From positions 11,839 to 75,838 of the forward strand of contig DXLO01000010.1 of assembly GCA_019414665.1 (NCBI GenBank): 64,000 bases of DNA, given 5' to 3'. Shown here one piece after another: positions 9,649 through 19,044 of the stretch. Position 1 is the stretch's first letter; each line of letters starts with the position of its first letter. A program made the position numbers and the translations under genes. This stretch comes from Bacteroides sp. Its GTDB lineage: Bacteria > Bacteroidota > Bacteroidia > Bacteroidales > Bacteroidaceae. Under the pieces are notes generated by a model, which saw only the letters and a list, made by a program, of their open reading frames with translations, was not told the origin of the DNA and ran no database searches.

Positions 9649-12600
9649 TTATTTCTTATGAGCTTCTACCCATTTGCGTGCATTGACAAAGGCTTCCATC
9701 CACGGAGTGATCTGGTCGTTGTCTTTACGGTCTAATGGATAATAAGCGTTTTCCCATGGGAAGCATGCACGTTCCAAGTGTGGCATCATTGCCAGATGAC
9801 GTCCATCCTGAGAAGCGATACCAGCTACGCTGTAGTCTGAGCCGTTCGGATTACCTGGATATTCGTCATATGAATATTTCAATACCACGTTGTAGTGATC
9901 TTCCGGATAAGGCAATGAGAACTTACCTTCTCCATGAGCTACCCAGATACCCAGTTTTGAACCACTCAAAGATCCGAACATTACACTGCGGTTCATCGGT
10001 ACTGTTACACCCAAGAATGCTGATTCGAATTTGTGAGAGTCGTTGTGCAGCATCTTGCCTTTTTTCTTGTCTTCCGGAGTAATCAGACCAAGTTCCATCA
10101 TCAACTGGCAACCGTTGCAAACACCCAGTGACAGTGTATCTTCACGAGCGTAGAAATTGTCGAGGGCTGCTTTAGCTTTCGGATTAAACAAGAAGCTTCC
10201 CGCCCAACCTTTTGCAGATCCTAATACGTCTGAGTTGGAGAAACCACCACAGTAAACTACCATGTTGATGTCTTCCAAAGTTTCTCGTCCGCTTACCAGG
10301 TCAGTCATGGTAACATCTTTCACATCGAATCCAGCCAAGTAGAGCATGTATGCCATTTCGCGTTCACCGTTGGTTCCTTTTTCACGGATAATGGCAGCTT
10401 TGATTCCACTTGGTGTACGACGGTCGGGATCAAGGCCGAACTGTGATAATTTACCAGTGAATGATTTATCGAATACAACTTCCAAAGGTTGTTGCTTATA
10501 GTTTTCGAAACGTTTCTTGGCACATCCGTTCATACTCTGTTTGCGGTCGAGCAGATATGAAGTAGAATACCATACATCGCGCAGATAATCAATGCCGAAC
10601 TGATAAGTTGCATCGTGTTTAGTTACTAAGATATGACGTTCTTCTGTAGGAACACCAATCTTGACATAACCTACACCGGCTTCGTCCAGAATCTTCTTTA
10701 CTTCAGATTTGTGTTTGTCTGCTACCTGAATGATAACACCTGGGTTTTCAGCAAACAAAATCTTGACGATATCATCGCACTTAATTTTGTCGAGGTTGAT
10801 TTCCATACCACCTTCTGTGTTAGCGAAACACATTTCAAGTAAAGTAGTAATCATACCTCCGGCTGAAATATCGTGTCCGGCAAGAATCAGTTGTTTGTCT
10901 ACCAGTTCTTGAATAGCAAGGAAGGCATCGCGGAAGTATTCCGGATTCTGTACGGTTGGTACGTCGTCACCAACTTTATTCAGTGACTGAGCGAATGCAG
11001 AACCACCTAAACGAAGTTCGTCAAAACTGAAGTCGATGTGGTAGAAAGTTGACTTGTCTTTGTTGACCATAACTGGAGAAACAACCTTCTTGACATCCGA
11101 AACTTCTCCTCCTGCAGAAACTATAACAGTTCCCGGGCTGATGATTTTTTCTCCGTTCGGATATTTCTGAGTCATTGACAAAGAGTCTTTACCAGTAGGC
11201 ACATTGATTTGTAATGCGCAGCAGAAATCAGACAGAGCTTTTACTGCTGTATACAAACGTGCATCTTCACCTTCCTGTGAGCGGCAAGGCCACATCCAGT
11301 TGGCTGATAAAGAAATACTGTCGAGTCCTTCTGCCATAGGAGCCCATACAATATTGGTCAGAGCTTCTGAAACAGCAAGTACAGAACCTGCAGCAGGATT
11401 TGCCAATGCAGCCTGAGGTGCATGACCTAATGCTGTTGCAATACCCTTTTCTCCACGATAATCAAGAGCTACAACACCACAGTCGCTCAACGGCAACTGG
11501 AGTTCACCCTGGCACTGCTGGCGTGCAATCTTACCTGTAACTGAACGGTCTACCTTGTTGGTTAACCAGTCTTTACAAGCTACTGCTTCCAATTGCAGTA
11601 CCTGACGGATATATTCATTTAATTTTGCAGTATCGTATGATACATTTTCATAATGACGTTCTACAGTCTTGTCTACCATGTATGTTTTAGGAGAAGAACC
11701 AAACATCTGGTCTACTGCCAAGTCGAACGGACGTACGCCATCAGCTTGTTCGAATGCAAAACGGTGATCGCCTGTTGTTTCTCCAACAACGTACATAGGA
11801 GAACGTTCGCGGTCGGCAATCTTCTGTACATGTTCGATTGCTTTTTCATCAATCAGCAATCCCATACGTTCTTGAGATTCGTTGGCAATAATTTCTTTTG
11901 CAGACAATGTTTCGTCGCCGATAGGAAGCTTGTCCATGTGAATCAGACCACCACAATCTTCTACTAACTCAGACAAACAGTTAACGTGTCCGGCCGATCC
12001 GTGGTCGTGGATAGAAACAATCGGATTTTCATCTTCTTCACACAATGCGCGTACTACGTTATAAGCACGTTTCTGCATTTCTGCATTGGCACGCTGTACA
12101 GCGTTCAACTCGATACCTGAAGAATAACGTCCTGTTTCTACAGATGATACAGAACCACCACCTAAACCGATGCGGTAGTTATCACCACCCATCACAACTA
12201 CTTTATTACCAGCTTCGGGAGAACCCTTCAAGCAGTCGCGTTGTGTACCGTATCCAACACCTCCGGCAAGCATGATTACTTTATCGTAAGCATATTTTTC
12301 ATTGTTTTCCTGGTGTTCGAAAGTAAGTACAGAACCACAAATAAGTGGCTGACCAAATTTGTTACCGAAGTCAGAAGCACCATTCGACGCTTTAATCAGG
12401 ATTTGTTCAGGAGTCTGATACAGCCATTTGCGTACAGGAAGGATATTTTCCCATTCACGACCTTCGTCTGTACGTGGGTATGAAGTCATATAAACAGCAG
12501 TTCCCGCAATAGGCCATGAACCTTTACCACCGCCCATACGGTCACGGATTTCTCCTCCTGTACCTGTAGAAGCACCATTAAATGGTTCTACGGTTGTCGG

Positions 12601-13353
12601 GAAGTTGTGTGTCTCTGCTTTCAGAGAGATAACTGTTTTTATATCTTTGATGATGAAATAATCGGAAGTTGAGTGATCCTTTGGAGCAAATTGTTCTACT
12701 ACCGGACCTTCAGCAAATGCCACATTATCTTTGTAGGCAGAAATGATTTTGTTAGGATTTTCTTGAGTGGTTTTTTTGATCATCTGGAAAAGTGATGATT
12801 CCATTTCCTGTCCGTCGATGATAAATGTTCCACCAAATATTTTGTGGCGGCAGTGTTCTGAGTTGATTTGTGCAAATCCGAAAACTTCAGAGTCTGTCAG
12901 TTTTCTACCCAGGTCTTTTTCTACTTTCAGCAGATAGTCCATTTCTTCACGTGAAAGTGCAAGACCTTCCTGTTCGTTATATTCTTCTAGGTTCTCAATG
13001 TAAACGATTGGCTGAGGCTTAATGTTTACATCGAATATTTTTTGATCCAGCCCGTGATACATACGTTGCAGCATCGGGTCATGATCTGCGTTTTCATCTT
13101 TTACCGGAAAATATTCCTCGATACGGCGGATGCCTTCCAGACCCATGTTTTGAGTAATTTCGACGGCATTTGTACTCCACGGAGTAATCATTTCACGTCG
13201 TGGACCGATGAACCAGCCTTTAAGGTTTTCTTCCACTTCTACAGTAGCGTCGCTGTACAGCCAACATAATTTCTTGATGTCTTCAGAGTTCAGTTCTTTA
13301 CTACATTCGGTAGCAATTACACTGTTAGTGGGTGTTCTGAAAAATAGAATCAT
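9649..13353 (-). CDS. purL: Phosphoribosylformylglycinamidine synthase
   Basis: The large single-chain form (1234 residues) of FGAM synthase, which uses ATP and glutamine to convert FGAR to FGAM in purine synthesis. Visible landmarks are the linker/ATP-site segment FGFAQINSEHCRHKIFGG, SLKAETHNFPTTVEPFNGASTGTGG and, near the C-terminus, the glutaminase nucleophile region LGVCNGCQLMMELG (Cys near residue 1080) followed by WVAHGEGKFSLP with the catalytic His. The length is slightly below the roughly 1295 of E. coli. Monocistronic: its own terminator lies downstream and a divergent gene lies upstream. Confidence 0.98.
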   Translation of the reverse strand: MILFFRTPTNSVIATECSKELNSEDIKKLCWLYSDATVEVEENLKGWFIGPRREMITPWSTNAVEITQNMGLEGIRRIEEYFPVKDENADHDPMLQRMYHGLDQKIFDVNIKPQPIVYIENLEEYNEQEGLALSREEMDYLLKVEKDLGRKLTDSEVFGFAQINSEHCRHKIFGGTFIIDGQEMESSLFQMIKKTTQENPNKIISAYKDNVAFAEGPVVEQFAPKDHSTSDYFIIKDIKTVISLKAETHNFPTTVEPFNGASTGTGGEIRDRMGGGKGSWPIAGTAVYMTSYPRTDEGREWENILPVRKWLYQTPEQILIKASNGASDFGNKFGQPLICGSVLTFEHQENNEKYAYDKVIMLAGGVGYGTQRDCLKGSPEAGNKVVVMGGDNYRIGLGGGSVSSVETGRYSSGIELNAVQRANAEMQKRAYNVVRALCEEDENPIVSIHDHGSAGHVNCLSELVEDCGGLIHMDKLPIGDETLSAKEIIANESQERMGLLIDEKAIEHVQKIADRERSPMYVVGETTGDHRFAFEQADGVRPFDLAVDQMFGSSPKTYMVDKTVERHYENVSYDTAKLNEYIRQVLQLEAVACKDWLTNKVDRSVTGKIARQQCQGELQLPLSDCGVVALDYRGEKGIATALGHAPQAALANPAAGSVLAVSEALTNIVWAPMAEGLDSISLSANWMWPCRSQEGEDARLYTAVKALSDFCCALQINVPTGKDSLSMTQKYPNGEKIISPGTVIVSAGGEVSDVKKVVSPVMVNKDKSTFYHIDFSFDELRLGGSAFAQSLNKVGDDVPTVQNPEYFRDAFLAIQELVDKQLILAGHDISAGGMITTLLEMCFANTEGGMEINLDKIKCDDIVKILFAENPGVIIQVADKHKSEVKKILDEAGVGYVKIGVPTEERHILVTKHDATYQFGIDYLRDVWYSTSYLLDRKQSMNGCAKKRFENYKQQPLEVVFDKSFTGKLSQFGLDPDRRTPSGIKAAIIREKGTNGEREMAYMLYLAGFDVKDVTMTDLVSGRETLEDINMVVYCGGFSNSDVLGSAKGWAGSFLFNPKAKAALDNFYAREDTLSLGVCNGCQLMMELGLITPEDKKKGKMLHNDSHKFESAFLGVTVPMNRSVMFGSLSGSKLGIWVAHGEGKFSLPYPEDHYNVVLKYSYDEYPGNPNGSDYSVAGIASQDGRHLAMMPHLERACFPWENAYYPLDRKDNDQITPWMEAFVNARKWVEAHKK

Positions 13354-13491
13354 AGCACTTGTTTATGTTTGTTAAAATGATAATCTTATTATCGGAATAA
13401 TGCAGTGCAAAGTTACATAAACTCCTTTTTGTACGAAAGAAAAACGAAACGAAATATAGGTACTTTATAAAAAAAGTAGCATCTTTGCACT

Positions 13492-14151
13492 ATGAATTGG
13501 ATAGAACAGGTTACTATACTGGATTTATTGGTGAAAGGGTTTATTGTTGGGGTAGTGGTTTCAGCTCCTCTTGGACCTGTGGGCGTACTTTGTATTCAGC
13601 GGACACTGAACAAGGGACGCTGGTTTGGTTTTGTAACAGGTTTGGGAGCTGCCTTAAGCGATATATGTTACGCCTTGATAACAGGGTACGGCATGAGCTT
13701 TATGGATGAACTGATTCTTAAACACCAGATTTTTCTTCAGATTGTTGGTAGTATAATGTTGCTGGCTTTCGGTATATATACTTTTCGCAGTAATCCGGTA
13801 AAATCTCTTCGCCCCACTTCTGCCAATCGTGGTACTTATCTTCATAATTTTATTACTGCTTTTTTTGTTACATTCTCCAACCCATTGATAATCTTTCTTT
13901 TTATTGGTTTGTTTGCCCGCTTTTCGTTTGTAATGCCGGGTAGTCCGTTGGGATTTCAATTGGTGGGATATCTCGCTATTATCATAGGAGCCTTGACATG
14001 GTGGTTTGGCATTACCTATTTTGTAAATAAGGTACGTACACGCTTTAATGTACGAGGTATTTGGATCTTGAATCGTATTATCGGCGTGGTAGTGATAATT
14101 GCTTCGATTATTGGTATCGTATTGGCTATTGCAGGAAAATCTTTATCTTGA
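13492..14151 (+). CDS. LysE/RhtB family transporter
   Basis: A 219-residue inner-membrane protein with about six hydrophobic helices and the family N-terminal motif SAPLGPVGVLCIQRTLNKGR, which marks LysE-type amino-acid exporters. The substrate cannot be told from sequence. A TAnnTTTG-like element (CATCTTTG, one mismatch) lies only a few bases before the ATG, so the transcript would be nearly leaderless or the true start slightly different. The downstream gene begins one base after its stop, suggesting co-transcription. Confidence 0.85.
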   Translation: MNWIEQVTILDLLVKGFIVGVVVSAPLGPVGVLCIQRTLNKGRWFGFVTGLGAALSDICYALITGYGMSFMDELILKHQIFLQIVGSIMLLAFGIYTFRSNPVKSLRPTSANRGTYLHNFITAFFVTFSNPLIIFLFIGLFARFSFVMPGSPLGFQLVGYLAIIIGALTWWFGITYFVNKVRTRFNVRGIWILNRIIGVVVIIASIIGIVLAIAGKSLS

Positions 14152-14152
14152 T

Positions 14153-14701
14153 ATGTATATTTCTCAACAATTAAAACAACAGAATATTGCCGAATACCTG
14201 CTGTATATGTGGCAGGTGGAAGATTTGATTCGTGCTAACGGTTTTGATATAGAGCGGATTAAAAAAAATATTGTAGAGCCTTATCCTTCATTGTCTGAAG
14301 AGCAGAAAAAAGCATTGATACAATGGTATGCCGATCTTATTAATATGATGCATGATGAGGGTGTGATGGAAAAAGGGCATATCCAGATTAATAAAAATAT
14401 AATCGTCTGGTTGACTGATTTGCATTTGCGTTTGCTGGCTTCTCCTAAATTTCCGTATTATAGCGCAGCTTATTATAAAGCCTTGCCTTTTATTGTGGAA
14501 TTACGCTCAAAAGGAGCCGATAAAGATGTGCCTGAACTTGAAACTTGTTTTGATGCCATGTATGGTGTCCTGATGTTGAAGCTTCAGAAAAAGGAAATTA
14601 CCGAAGGCACACAGAAAGCATTGAAAGTAATAGGAGATTTACTGGCTATGCTTGCCGGATATTATATAAAGGATAAACAGGGAGAACTGGATCTGGAATA
14701 A
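14153..14701 (+). CDS. DUF4924 family protein
   Basis: 182 residues, starting MYISQQLKQQNIAEYLLYMWQVEDLIRA. It is helical, soluble, with no signal peptide. The sequence resembles the Bacteroidetes-specific DUF4924 family as I remember it; the function is unknown. The start at 14153 is chosen because it directly follows the LysE stop codon; a longer in-frame reading would overlap that gene. It precedes rfbD by 13 bp and is probably in the same transcript. Confidence 0.7.
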   Translation: MYISQQLKQQNIAEYLLYMWQVEDLIRANGFDIERIKKNIVEPYPSLSEEQKKALIQWYADLINMMHDEGVMEKGHIQINKNIIVWLTDLHLRLLASPKFPYYSAAYYKALPFIVELRSKGADKDVPELETCFDAMYGVLMLKLQKKEITEGTQKALKVIGDLLAMLAGYYIKDKQGELDLE

Positions 14702-14714
14702 ATCAAATAGTGAG

Positions 14715-15575
14715 ATGAAGAATATTTTGATTACAGGAGCAAACGGACAATTGGGTAATGAAATGCGTTTGCTTGCAGAAGTTAATAAAGAGTATACATA
14801 CTTTTTTACAGATGTTGCTGAACTGGATATATGTGATGAGCAGGCTGTGATGAATTTCGTAACTGATCATCAAATAGATATTATTGTGAATTGCGCAGCA
14901 TATACTGCTGTTGATAAAGCGGAAGATGATAGAGAACTTTGTGACAAGCTGAATCATTTTGCTCCGGGATATTTGGCAAAGGCTATTCAAAGCCGTGGAG
15001 GATATCTGGTACAGGTTTCTACCGATTATGTTTTCGATGGGACTGCGCATATTCCTTATAAGGAAGAACAGGCTACTTGTCCTGACTCTGTTTATGGAAC
15101 GACTAAACTTGCCGGTGAACAGGAGGCTATGAAATATTGTTCCAATACGATGATTATCCGTACTGCGTGGTTATATTCTACTTTCGGAAATAACTTCGTG
15201 AAGACTATGATTCGTTTGGGTAAGGAAAAAGAAGCATTAGGAGTAATATTCGATCAGATTGGAACTCCTACTTATGCGCGTGATCTGGCTGTTGCTATTT
15301 TTGCAGCTATCAATAAAGGTATTGTTCCAGGTATATATCATTATAGTAATGAAGGAGTTTGTTCGTGGTACGATTTTACTCAGATGATTCATCATCTGGC
15401 TGGTATTGGAACTTGTAAACTTAGACCTCTTCATACGGAAGAATATCCTACAAAGGCGAACCGTCCTCATTATTCCGTACTCGATAAAACGAAAATTAAG
15501 GAAACGTATGGTATAGAAATTCCTTATTGGGTAGACAGCCTGAAAGAATGTATCGATAAACTGTTATCAAGATAA
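14715..15575 (+). CDS. rfbD: dTDP-4-dehydrorhamnose reductase
   Basis: A 286-residue extended short-chain dehydrogenase that catalyses the last step of dTDP-L-rhamnose synthesis. The N-terminal nucleotide motif is TGANGQLGNEM; STDYVFDG and the catalytic YGTTKLAGE (Tyr-x-x-x-Lys) follow, then RTAWLYS and FGNNFVKTM, all typical of RmlD/RfbD. The other rml genes are not adjacent, which is common in Bacteroides. It sits between DUF4924 and prfC with short gaps on both sides. Confidence 0.95.
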   Translation: MKNILITGANGQLGNEMRLLAEVNKEYTYFFTDVAELDICDEQAVMNFVTDHQIDIIVNCAAYTAVDKAEDDRELCDKLNHFAPGYLAKAIQSRGGYLVQVSTDYVFDGTAHIPYKEEQATCPDSVYGTTKLAGEQEAMKYCSNTMIIRTAWLYSTFGNNFVKTMIRLGKEKEALGVIFDQIGTPTYARDLAVAIFAAINKGIVPGIYHYSNEGVCSWYDFTQMIHHLAGIGTCKLRPLHTEEYPTKANRPHYSVLDKTKIKETYGIEIPYWVDSLKECIDKLLSR

Positions 15576-15601
15576 ATAAAAAGGTAAATAGATAAATAAG
15601 A

Positions 15602-17170
15602 ATGAACGCTGAAATAGAAAGAAGACGTACATTTGCGATTATTGCGCATCCGGATGCCGGTAAGACTTCGTTGACTGAAAAGTTATTGCTTTTCGGTGGA
15701 CAGATTCAGGTGGCTGGAGCTGTTAAGTCGAATAAGATTAAGAAAACTGCGACATCCGACTGGATGGACATCGAAAAGCAACGTGGTATATCTGTAACAA
15801 CTTCTGTGATGGAGTTTGATTATCACGACTATAAAATCAACATTCTAGATACTCCGGGACACCAGGACTTTGCGGAAGATACTTACCGTACACTTACTGC
15901 TGTAGATAGTGTTATTATTGTTGTGGATGGTGCAAAGGGTGTGGAAACGCAGACACGTAAGCTGATGGAAGTATGTCGTATGCGTAACACTCCTGTTATT
16001 ATTTTCGTCAACAAGATGGACCGTGAAGCAAAAGATCCGTTCGACTTGTTGGATGAACTGGAAGAAGAACTGGTTATCAATGTTCGTCCTCTGACATGGC
16101 CTATTGAAAGCGGTCCTCGTTTTAAGGGGGTATATAACATCTACGAACAGAAGTTGAATTTGTTTCAGCCTTCCAAGCAGGTAGTGACTGAAAAAGTAGA
16201 AGTTGATATCCATACAGAAGACCTGGATAATCATATTGGTACACCACTTGCTGATAAATTGCGTGGTGAGCTGGAACTGATTGACGGAGTATATCCGGTT
16301 TTCAATGTAGACGAATACCTGAAAGGCGAATTGGCACCTGTATTTTTCGGTTCTGCATTAAATAACTTCGGTGTGCAGGAATTGTTGGATTGTTTCGTCG
16401 AAATTGCACCTAGTCCTCGTCCAGTACAAGCAGAAGAGCGTGCTGTAATGCCAGATGAGCCAAAGTTTACAGGTTTTGTCTTTAAGATTACGGCAAATAT
16501 TGACCCGAACCATCGTTCATGTGTTGCTTTCTGTAAGGTTTGTTCGGGTAAGTTTACTCGTAATACGCCTTATTTACATGTACGCCATAACAAGACGATG
16601 CGTTTTTCTTCGCCTACTCAGTTTATGGCACAGCGTAAGACTACGGTCGATGAGGCTTGGGCCGGTGATATTATTGGATTACCTGATAACGGAACATTTA
16701 AGATCGGAGATACATTGACCGAAGGAGAAGTGCTTCATTTTAAAGGCTTGCCTAGCTTCTCTCCTGAAATGTTCAAGTATATAGAAAATGCTGACCCGAT
16801 GAAAACCAAGCAGTTGAATAAGGGTATTGATCAGCTGATGGACGAAGGTGTTGCTCAGTTGTTTGTCAATCAGTTTAATGGTCGAAAGATTATCGGAACA
16901 GTAGGTCAGTTGCAGTTTGAAGTTATTCAGTATCGTCTGGAGAATGAATACAATGCTAAATGCCGTTGGGAACCTATCAGTCTGTATAAAGCATGCTGGA
17001 TAGAAAGTGATGATCCGGCTGAACTGGAAGCCTTCAAGAAACGTAAATACCAGTATATGGCGAAAGACCGTGAGGGACGTGATGTATTCCTGGCCGATAG
17101 CGGTTATGTTCTTCAGATGGCTCAGATGGACTTCAAGCATATTAAATTCCATTTTACGAGTGAGTTTTAA
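15602..17170 (+). CDS. prfC: Peptide chain release factor 3
   Basis: A translational GTPase of 522 residues (E. coli RF3 is 529) that removes RF1/RF2 from the ribosome after termination. G1 is AHPDAGKTSLTEK near residue 17, G3 is DTPGHQDF, and G4 is NKMDRE; RGISVTTSVMEFDY is the switch I region. The last gene of the plus-strand run, followed by a hairpin terminator at 17270. Confidence 0.97.
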   Translation: MNAEIERRRTFAIIAHPDAGKTSLTEKLLLFGGQIQVAGAVKSNKIKKTATSDWMDIEKQRGISVTTSVMEFDYHDYKINILDTPGHQDFAEDTYRTLTAVDSVIIVVDGAKGVETQTRKLMEVCRMRNTPVIIFVNKMDREAKDPFDLLDELEEELVINVRPLTWPIESGPRFKGVYNIYEQKLNLFQPSKQVVTEKVEVDIHTEDLDNHIGTPLADKLRGELELIDGVYPVFNVDEYLKGELAPVFFGSALNNFGVQELLDCFVEIAPSPRPVQAEERAVMPDEPKFTGFVFKITANIDPNHRSCVAFCKVCSGKFTRNTPYLHVRHNKTMRFSSPTQFMAQRKTTVDEAWAGDIIGLPDNGTFKIGDTLTEGEVLHFKGLPSFSPEMFKYIENADPMKTKQLNKGIDQLMDEGVAQLFVNQFNGRKIIGTVGQLQFEVIQYRLENEYNAKCRWEPISLYKACWIESDDPAELEAFKKRKYQYMAKDREGRDVFLADSGYVLQMAQMDFKHIKFHFTSEF

Positions 17171-17269
17171 AGGAATCTGTAATAGTTAGAAGAATCACTT
17201 CAGGAAGAAAGACTTTTCAAAATAAAATATTAAAATACTATGTTCTGATTTGATTCTGAAATGATATGA

Positions 17270-17315
17270 AAACCGGATGCATGTTTCATTGAAATATGTA
17301 TCCGGTTTCTTTTTA
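17270..17315 (+). terminator. Rho-independent terminator after prfC
   Basis: Stem AAACCGGATGCAT / ATGTATCCGGTTT with a short loop, followed by TCTTTTTATG. Confidence 0.85.
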
Positions 17316-17483
17316 TGCATAAATATTTTTATACATTGTTGTTTTCGCATTCTCTATATGTAGAAGATTAAAAGACTTTAAATAGAGTATTTTTACAGAA
17401 TATATTCTTGATATAAATCAAGTAAAATATGCTAATACTTGATTTTTAACTATTTCTATTTTTATAAATGCTTCATTAAATTT

Positions 17484-17491
17484 TATCTTTG
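17484..17491 (+). promoter_or_regulatory. Bacteroides-type -7 promoter element
   Basis: TATCTTTG matches the TAnnTTTG consensus and lies 27 bp before the ATG of the 83-residue gene. No clear TTTG is seen at -33. Confidence 0.6.
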
Positions 17492-17517
17492 CGGCGCAAA
17501 ACTAAAAACTTAACAAG

Positions 17518-17769
17518 ATGTCAGAAAACAAAACTGTAAAGTATCATATTCCGGAACAAGGAATATATTTGTATGCTCGTACAAGTGAAGGTAAAACAGA
17601 AATGATTGTCTTGAACAGTACGGATAGAGAGCAAGTTCTGCCAAGTAGTCATTATCAAGCTTTGACAAAAGAATCTAAGGAAGGAAAGATTGTTTCAACA
17701 GGTAAGAAAATTGATTTTACAGAGAATCTTACTTTGTCTGCTCGTCAGTCACTGGTAATCGAATTTTAA
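17518..17769 (+). CDS. Free-standing cyclomaltodextrinase C-terminal-like domain protein
   Basis: An 83-residue protein with no signal peptide. The pattern GIYLYARTSEGKTEMIVLNSTDREQ, then LPSSHYQAL and a closing LSARQSLVIEF, resembles the all-beta C-terminal domain (Cyc-maltodext_C type) of Bacteroides neopullulanases such as SusA, where a phrase about nucleotide- or sugar-domain closure ends the enzyme. Here the domain stands alone with its own promoter and terminator and no catalytic barrel upstream: the region before it is non-coding. It may be a relic or a small stand-alone protein. The family link is by eye and moderate; function unknown. Confidence 0.65.
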   Translation: MSENKTVKYHIPEQGIYLYARTSEGKTEMIVLNSTDREQVLPSSHYQALTKESKEGKIVSTGKKIDFTENLTLSARQSLVIEF

Positions 17770-17791
17770 TAAGACTGATTAGATTTATATA

Positions 17792-17846
17792 AAACAGAGA
17801 GGTGAAAGGAATCTTGAAAAAGATATTTTTACCTCTCTGTTTTTAT
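17792..17846. terminator. Bidirectional terminator
   Basis: Stem AACAGAGAGGT / ACCTCTCTGTT with interior pairing of A- and T-rich segments, followed by TTTTATTATA. It lies between convergent genes. Confidence 0.85.
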
Positions 17847-17859
17847 TATACAATTGAGA

Positions 17860-19029
17860 TTAATCTCCCCGATAATAATATAATAAAGAATGTCTGGCTA
17901 TGAAGTCTGCGTTCTGCTGTACCAGTTCTTTTTCTGTTCCGTCGGGTAGTTGTGCGTCGGGAATAAGTTTGTTGTTTATGCAGTGTACTAATAGGTCGGG
18001 TGGACAAAGCATTTCTTCTGTAAGCATACGGAAAGCATTTGCTTGTGCTTTTTCGCTGTCATAAAGTGGGTTTTCCCGATCAGCAATATATTCACAGATA
18101 TCTTTCGCAAGCAATACTCCTTTTTCTGGTTCTGTCATTAAAATGAAATTTTTATATTCTTTCATTTGAGGGAGAGTATGGTTGTCATCATCTTGCCATT
18201 TGAGAACATTTACCAGAAAGCGGCGTAGTTCGGTGTAACCGTTCAGATAAACAATTCTCTTGCCATTTGTACCTTCAATAAAATTACGGTATATTTCCCG
18301 ATTCTTGTCCTGAATTTCTTGTGGAATTTCCGGGTTACCGGTAAAGAGTCCGTTTATTTGTTTCCAGGCATTTGACGTTGTAAGCAGGGAAATCCATTCA
18401 TGCAGGAACAATGCCAGTGGGCCGACGGGTACAATAAAACGGTCATTTGGAGCAATTTGTTCGATATAAGGTAGCATCGAAGGCTCTGTCAGGTAACTAT
18501 GTCCGAATAGCCATGTCAGTTTACGGTCTGCTTCTACAGCGGTGCCCGGATGGTCGAAATAATGATTTAAGGATTCATTTTCGGGAGCATTTTCATAAGC
18601 TTCCTCCAAGATTCCGTAAAAGATTCCTGCCTGTTCTTCAATAGCGTGTTCATTGGGATTTATATATGTCTTTTCGTGCAGAGAAGCTGCTTTCTGCCAT
18701 GTATTCCAAATGATAAAACGGATATCTTCCTCGTTTATTTCATCAGCTACGTAATTGGAGTTTGTAGGGTAAAAGGGAAGATACTTGCCGTACAAACGTT
18801 TGTGTTCGGCTGTAAAACTTTGCCATAATCCTAATTCTGATATCTGATCTTCCAGATAGGCAGCAATGTACATACTTAATTTTTTACGGAAAATATCCGG
18901 TAGTGTGGTTAATGTACAAGCACTATATAGTTTGTTCGACAGGTTTACAAAATAACTGTCTGAAGGTTGTACGGCTGTATATGGATGTATTTTCAGCCAG
19001 TCGTTGGTATAAATCTGAAGCTTATTCAT
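17860..19029 (-). CDS. DUF3843 family protein
   Basis: A 389-residue soluble protein without signal peptide or membrane helix, starting MNKLQIYTNDWLKIHPY. The overall look (long, helical, aromatic-rich segments such as IRFIIWNTWQKA and PVGPLALFLHEW) fits the Bacteroidales family DUF3843 as I recall it; no function is known and no catalytic motif is visible. It starts 15 bp after the stop of the MFS transporter gene on the same strand, so the two are probably co-transcribed. Confidence 0.65.
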   Translation of the reverse strand: MNKLQIYTNDWLKIHPYTAVQPSDSYFVNLSNKLYSACTLTTLPDIFRKKLSMYIAAYLEDQISELGLWQSFTAEHKRLYGKYLPFYPTNSNYVADEINEEDIRFIIWNTWQKAASLHEKTYINPNEHAIEEQAGIFYGILEEAYENAPENESLNHYFDHPGTAVEADRKLTWLFGHSYLTEPSMLPYIEQIAPNDRFIVPVGPLALFLHEWISLLTTSNAWKQINGLFTGNPEIPQEIQDKNREIYRNFIEGTNGKRIVYLNGYTELRRFLVNVLKWQDDDNHTLPQMKEYKNFILMTEPEKGVLLAKDICEYIADRENPLYDSEKAQANAFRMLTEEMLCPPDLLVHCINNKLIPDAQLPDGTEKELVQQNADFIARHSLLYYYRGD

Positions 19030-19044
19030 GGCAGTGAAAATGAA

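Larger units (their letters stand above)
17171..17517. other. Intergenic region between prfC and the small Cyc-maltodext_C-like gene
   Basis: A 347-bp AT-rich stretch. It contains the prfC terminator at 17270-17315 and a TAnnTTTG promoter element at 17484-17491. I see no further gene or structured RNA in it. Confidence 0.7.
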
